From: Spongilla lacustris
Lineage: Eukaryota > Porifera > Demospongiae > Spongillida > Spongillidae
DNA length: 64,000 nt
Direction of reading: 5' to 3'
NCBI GenBank assembly: GCA_949361645.1
Contig: OX442415.1
Span: 23,107,790-23,171,789, forward strand
Positions 59,093-64,000 of this stretch are shown here, one piece after another. Within the stretch, counting starts at the first letter, position 1. Every line of letters begins with the position of its first letter. The notes under the pieces were generated by a model that was not told the DNA's origin, did not search any database, and was given only the letters and a program-made list of their open reading frames with translations. The translations under genes were made by a program, and so were the position numbers.

Positions 59093-60392
59093 ATAACCAT
59101 ATGCAGTATTTTATGGAACTTCTGATGATTTCCTTTCTGTCGATCTGGTCGTTCACTTAGCAGCGAGCCTTGTCAAATATGCATGGAAGCGTTAATATTT
59201 TCTGTTTTCGAATCACGTGTCCATGCCATGATGTGCAGCTGGTTGTAGTTAAAGTCTGGGGATGAACTTAACCGGCGTGGTAAACTCTTGTAATGCTTAC
59301 ACCCTCCGCCTTTAATAACTAAACGAGATTGCAGCATTTCTTCACACATTCCTCGGATCCGATCCGCGCCGCCACTGAAGATGCCACGCCTACTTCGAAA
59401 GAAAACAATTCCCGGTTGTCCGGATACACAACCGGACGACCAGTTATGTAACCGGATGGTGACTTGCTACAAAGTGATTTAGGTGTCACATTCACTTATC
59501 CACGTGTTACTCGCCCGATGGATGCGTTCGAAGAATACCTTTTTGCTGCTTTTCCAAAAGATGCTTAGAGAACAAGAAGTGCCGTAATCTATTAATTTAC
59601 CAACAGTTCGGAGAACGGATCATCCACTTTTTAAAGAATCCTCTATGTATTGAGGATAGAAACGTTCGTCATCGTATTAAAAGAAGTGGATTTCGTGATC
59701 AACTGCTAGACTTGCCTGAAGCTGGAATAAGGGACACATGCACATTGGTTGTCTAAGTCAAGGGGGAAAAGGAGGTAATTCGTTCTGTGTTAGTATTCAT
59801 TTTGCTGTACATGTAGTTTATTACTGCCGGTTAGTTGGTTTATAGAAAGTTAATGACCGCACGATCATGACTGGCTATTGAAGGGTCGCTATAGTGGAGG
59901 AATTCTACCACATTTTGAAACAGATCCATGATAAAGATTGTCTAAATGCTGGTTCAAGAAAAACCTATGCTATAGGGCAAGTAGCATTTCCATGAATTGA
60001 AGTACTGTACATGTACTGTGTGTCACTACATGTACTGTGTGTCACTATACATGTACTTATACACTGTAGGTCCAGTCATTGTACTACTACATACCAAGAG
60101 TTGTGGTTGAAAAGTATGTACTGAAGCTTGCATTGTGTTCAACATGCACAGCACACCAAAGCCCCTTTAAAGCTGATGGGCTATTTTCTCGTATCCAGGT
60201 ACATGTAGGTTTAATCACAATTCATGCTCACTACATGTACAACTCATATCTGTAGATCGATCTGATTGATATGAGTGAGGCATATGCCACGTAATGGATG
60301 CAACTGGATATTACACACCGTGGATCATTGGTCAAAGTTTAATTTTGCATTTCCTCTTGTGCAAAAGAAGGCTAACCATGTGGTTAAAGCAG

Positions 60393-60522
60393 AGCACAAC
60401 TAGGGATGTCACATATATGACCATTGATCAACTGACCTGTAGAAACTACATCTTCAATGAGTTTGTTTACAAATTCTATGCCATTATCACTGTGAATGAT
60501 AACAGGCAAACCAAACACTGAG
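60393..60522 (-). pseudogene. Inverted piece of the KRBA2-like integrase core
   Basis: On the minus strand the sequence encodes VFGLPVIIHSDNGIEFVNKL followed by IEDVVSTG, the second catalytic Asp region (SDNG) of the integrase core. The same element's preceding core segment is on the plus strand directly to the left. A pyrimidine-rich CCCTCAG acceptor precedes it on its own strand, so an intron boundary was inverted with it. Confidence 0.75.
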
Positions 60523-61360
60523 GGATGAAAGACAAAAAACAGGATGATGAAGGAAAAGAAGATTAGGATGAGGAAACAGAAAGGATGAGGAAGAGTAAGA
60601 TGAGGATGAGGAGAACGAAGAGGATGATGATGGAGAGGAAGAAGATGAGGATAATTTAGTGGAAAAGGAAATGGAAGGTATACTTATGTGGGCACTGTTG
60701 AAAGGGAGTTAGAAAGCAATACTGGGGAGAGCAACAAAACCACTGCTGCAAGCCAGCTTCCTGTCTACAAGGCAGTATTCTGCTGATTCATAAAAATGTG
60801 ATGCTCATGAAAGTGATCATGATGAGAGTGTTTCAATGTTAACAACAATGTACAAGTACAGGGACAATTATAACTTTGTTGGGATGGCTGGACAAAATGT
60901 AAGGGATTGCATGTGTTTGCCCAGACATGTTTTTAAAATGACCGGACATGAATGTATTCTTTTAAGTACAAACTCACTTTTATATTTTGCATTAACGCTC
61001 TTCAATGCTACCTTATGAATCTCTCTAGTTGCTGCTCCATTACAACAGATGTCTTTACATTGCTAGTACTAGTAGTATGTAAAGTAATATACGAGATTTT
61101 TTGCATTTAGAGGTACAATTACACGTAGAATCAAAATTTGATATTGGTTTTTGGATGCGGTACTATAAATAATACTCAAATTGGAATTAAAAATAAAAGT
61201 ACCCCCAAATATTGACAAGGTTTTGCGCGGCACAAGGTGTCCGTTTTGATACTGTTAGGTTTTACAACATAGCGGTATTGTGGGCAATTTAATGTTATTC
61301 ATTAAGAAGCCATAAACGTTTACTTCCTCGATGGTGTCGCGGACTTTAGTATTTGTGCAT

Positions 61361-61408
61361 AGCCCGACCTTCGCGTATTCTATTTATAGTGTACGCGAAG
61401 GTCGGGCT
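61361..61408. repeat. Perfect 17-bp inverted repeat (hairpin)
   Basis: AGCCCGACCTTCGCGTA and its exact complement are separated by 14 bases. GC-rich stem in AT-rich surroundings. No U tract follows. It may be the centre of an eroded fold-back element. Confidence 0.85.
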
Positions 61409-62339
61409 ACGCCCAACTAGATTGGTACCGTAGAACCAAAAGTTTCGTCACAATGCAACGCTGTCCTTGTAGCGTTTACACACACCACAAAACAAAAACG
61501 CTACGTGCACGTGGACGACATTATCGTGTGCCAGTTCACAGCAAAGCTACCGTACTCGAGCGTCTGGTGATCGCGATCATTGTCCCGTTGCCATTTGACG
61601 AAGCTACAGGTACATGTAGCTCTCGTTACTTGTCGAGTAGTTTGTTTTTTTTACATCAAGGATCAGGGCTTTTACTACTTCAAATATCGAAATCACCTAT
61701 ACGTACGTTTTGGTCCGGCCATTTTGTCCGGATAGTTAATTGACCGCCGGACAATAGGATAAATTAGCCGGACAAATGTCCGGTGTCCGGGCGTTATAAT
61801 TGTCCCTGCAAGTAAGTGCCTCAATACATGTATATGTTTTTAAACCTAATTAATCTTTCTGGTTCTTTTAGGTGCATTTTATGAAGTCCAATTCAAGGGT
61901 TTTGGCTACTACTGAGAAGCACTTGCCTGTTCGCCAGATAACATAACCTTAAGCACAAAGTTAAAGAATTTCATGTGGGAGATTGTATTACTGTGAGAAT
62001 CCCTCGCATTGATCAGGTCCACTGACCCAAATAGACTGCCATGCATAATTGTACAGGATGTACCGCTTGCGGTGCAAGTCAGGAGTGTTGAATAAATGCT
62101 ATTCTGCTTGTGATCTGGAATTTTTTTGAAGGGAATTTCTGTCTATGTGTGAAAGGATGGGAAAGTTCTACTCGTCTTTCACTTCGAGCAGCTTCAAAAG
62201 AAAGTACACCATGGTGTGCATTTTCAAAGAATAGGTACGGTGCCCTTGCAAGAAGAATAAAAATGAATGCACCTCACACTGCCATAAAGGGGATAATCAA
62301 CACCATCCAATAGCAACAAAATTCCTTTCTTGGATACCC

Positions 62340-63298
62340 AAGCATCATAAGATTGTCATGTGCCATTGTTTTATCCCATCCTGAGGCAAGCTATAGTGTT
62401 CTAAATAATTCTTCAGTTTATCTATATCAGATGAAAAGATAGAACAGATCATGCATGCATGCATGCTAATTTCTACCAGATTCAGGCACAACGAACTGAT
62501 CAATGTTAGAGAAGAAATACTTCAAACTTTGGTTTTATTCAAGAAGCAATTAGCATCAGAGAACAAGATTTCTAGGTACGTATTCATCCAGGTTTGTACA
62601 AACTACATGCAATTTATATACTTAGTCATGGGTTATGATTCCATTGCAGTTACTGATGAGGTTGCAAGCTGTTAGATGGAACAGCTGGAAATTGAATGCA
62701 GACCAGAACAGATGCCAGATTCCGTTCTGACTATAGATGAAATGTGAACTGATATGTGTTTGGTTGGTTTGTCAGTATTTTTTTTTTACTGATGCATGGG
62801 TACTTTTGGAAATAGTTCTAGCTGGATTATAAAGCAAAGCCAATCCTAAATCTGCATATGTAAAGTTGCAGGAAATCATCTGCTACATGTACATGTGTTG
62901 TGCATTTTAATTCGAAGGAAGAATTACAGCCCTTGGTGTTTGGGAATCAGTTCTGAGTTGCTCCATTGACTCTGTCAGTAGTTTATGTACTTGTATGAAT
63001 TTTTATCATTATATTAAAGCACTGCTGGGAAGAAGTGAAATGTGCTGTACATGTAACCTATACTGATTAACCCATATAGAATCCAAAATGCTGCCGGTAC
63101 TGTAGAAAATTGATCTTGAAATACCATGCAGTACCAGTACTATAGCAGTGAAAAAATCGTACTAGTACTCCAGACACAGCGCATGCATCAGTTGATTCAG
63201 ACATACTGTTGTGGCTGCATGCCTTAGTTGTGGTTCCCTTGTTGTTGTGTTATCTTACACATAAAAAGATCCTGCAACTTGTTGCATGCAGTGAAATT
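62340..63298. other. No gene recognised
   Basis: Short frames only (for example 62451-62675) and scattered ACATGT and GTACTAGTAC words. Nothing supportable. Confidence 0.4.
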
Positions 63299-63929
63299 TC
63301 AGTAAGACATCTGTAAACTAAGAGTTATACATTCATTTGAGTTGCACATATACAACAGGTTGCCCAGCAGTGGTTCAAAAAGTGGATACATAGCATACCT
63401 CCTGCACCACACCAGGTGGGGCATCAGCTGGGTTACTTTCATTCCCCTTCCATCATCCATCCCATGCATAGTAAAGAAATTGATAGCAGCCAATATATTT
63501 GCTATTGGTGTTTCCTAAAATGTCTTTCAATAAGCGTTAGTAAAAGTATGAGTATTCCCTGAACAGGTGGAAGGGAAGCCTGTTGAGCACAGCTTGTAAG
63601 AACAGTAAACTTACTTGAGTCAGCAGGATTTCACCAAATATCTAAATTACAGAGAAATAAATTATAATTAATGCATGTGTATCATTGCATGGATGCATGT
63701 GTGTGCATGTCTAACTCACAACAGCACTTGTTTGAAAGTCAAGATGATCTGCTAGTGAGCCTCCAATGAGAGGTCCTGATAAATCTCTGTATTCAAAAGG
63801 TACGCATAGATGGTCTGTGGAAGAGACATTTTTACTATGACCTGGACTCACCCCAAGGAGACTGCTGAGGAGATAATGCCAGAGATGACAGGTATGAGAG
63901 ACTCCATATTGTAGCCAGTGTCCAACGAC
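63299..63929 (-). CDS. Major facilitator superfamily transporter, 3' exons (partial)
   Basis: Four minus-strand exons with matching phases: 63929-63852, 63786-63720, 63641-63615 and 63514-63299 (stop at 63299). The visible protein includes MESLIPVISGIISSAVSLG, then DLSGPLIGGSLADHLDFQ and IFGEILLTQ. A G-rich helix ending SLG followed by GP-x-IGG-x-L is the MFS pattern, most like the late helices of SLC18-type (vesicular amine-like) transporters. The last 71 residues are hydrophilic, with no clear membrane segment beyond the early part. The gene starts outside the window to the right, so substrate and length cannot be judged. The last exon could be mis-called if splicing differs. Confidence 0.6.
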
Positions 63930-64000
63930 CTGCAGGCAACAGCCATAACATACATGTATGCACTACACACACATACGCACATACTCACACACCACACATA

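Larger units (their letters stand above)
59601..62313 (+). pseudogene. KRBA2-like (Ginger-related) integrase pseudogene
   Basis: Collinear plus-strand pieces: 59601-59756 (FRDQLLDLPEAGIRDTCTLV); 59908-59990, an H2C2-like segment (HDKDCLNAGSRKT); 60070-60200 (YVLKLALCSTCTAHQ); 60258-60390 (DLIDM, then WILHTVDHWSKFNFAFPLVQ), the first part of the catalytic core; 61935-62130 (HVGDCITVRIPRID, YRLRCKSGVLNKCYSACDLE); and 62150-62230 (RLSLRAASKESTPW). These match the order of KRBA2-like integrases seen in animals. Stops and frameshifts interrupt every piece. An acidic low-complexity tract lies at 60540-60660. The middle of the core is inverted (next entry). Confidence 0.65.

Overview
The window looks like nuclear DNA of a multicellular animal, most likely a sponge. 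The support is short GT-AG introns (about 50-140 bp in the compact genes), a metazoan-type eEF1A lysine methyltransferase gene, and an AT-rich background crowded with DNA transposons (hAT, piggyBac, pogo/jerky-type, mariner-like MITEs, Ginger-type integrases) and Ty3/Gypsy remnants. The host assignment is an inference. No prokaryotic, organellar or viral gene organisation is visible, and I found no rRNA, tRNA or CRISPR.

Host genes rebuilt from exon phases: (1) a secreted saposin-B-like protein on the minus strand at 1195-1872 (5 exons, all phase 0), with a damaged plus-strand paralogue at 9030-9686 and a third fragment near 28.7 kb; (2) EEF1AKMT2 (METTL10), plus strand, 27013-28066, six exons, complete; (3) five exons of a probable HEAT-repeat nucleolar protein (UTP20-like), minus strand, 18244-20783; (4) an 11-exon von Willebrand A domain protein, minus strand, 52356-58885, complete; (5) the 3' end of a major facilitator superfamily transporter, minus strand, 63299-63929, running off the right edge. 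Fragments at 30.4, 42.1-42.7 and 46.0-46.8 kb look coding but are not recognised.

0-14 kb is a segmental duplication. Copy A (about 1-2.8 kb plus 5.56-6.13 kb) and copy B (about 8.3-13.7 kb) match as direct repeats, but a 1.3-kb cassette holding the whole saposin gene is inverted between them, and a second 0.2-kb segment is inverted as well. A METTL10 relic (7.78-8.05 kb) sits left of copy B, just as intact METTL10 sits left of the partial copy C (28.2-29.1 kb), so one ancestral METTL10-saposin block seems to have been duplicated. Each copy has gained its own transposons, including a 1.9-kb hAT element in copy B with a perfect 8-bp target duplication and another element nested inside it.

14.0-18.1 kb is a nested insertion: a 3.77-kb Ginger-type integrase transposon (integrase, Ulp1-like protease and PHD finger, TGCC target duplication) inside a 310-bp mariner-like MITE (TA duplication), beside the UTP20-like exons. 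19-27 kb holds MITEs and long minisatellites. 33-38 kb has a hAT-like element, a large fold-back and a 24-bp minisatellite. 39-46 kb is a transposon graveyard: Gypsy gag-pol whose gag reading frame contains a piggyBac-type cysteine-rich domain, a piggyBac transposase inserted at TTAA inside a pogo/jerky-type transposase, and minisatellites. 46.9-51.5 kb holds two very large fold-back repeats with arms of about 370-380 bp and a 150-bp-class satellite. 59.6-62.3 kb is a KRBA2-like integrase pseudogene whose catalytic core is partly inverted. The genes form no pathway; what unites the window is repeated inversion, duplication and nested insertion around a few compact host genes.
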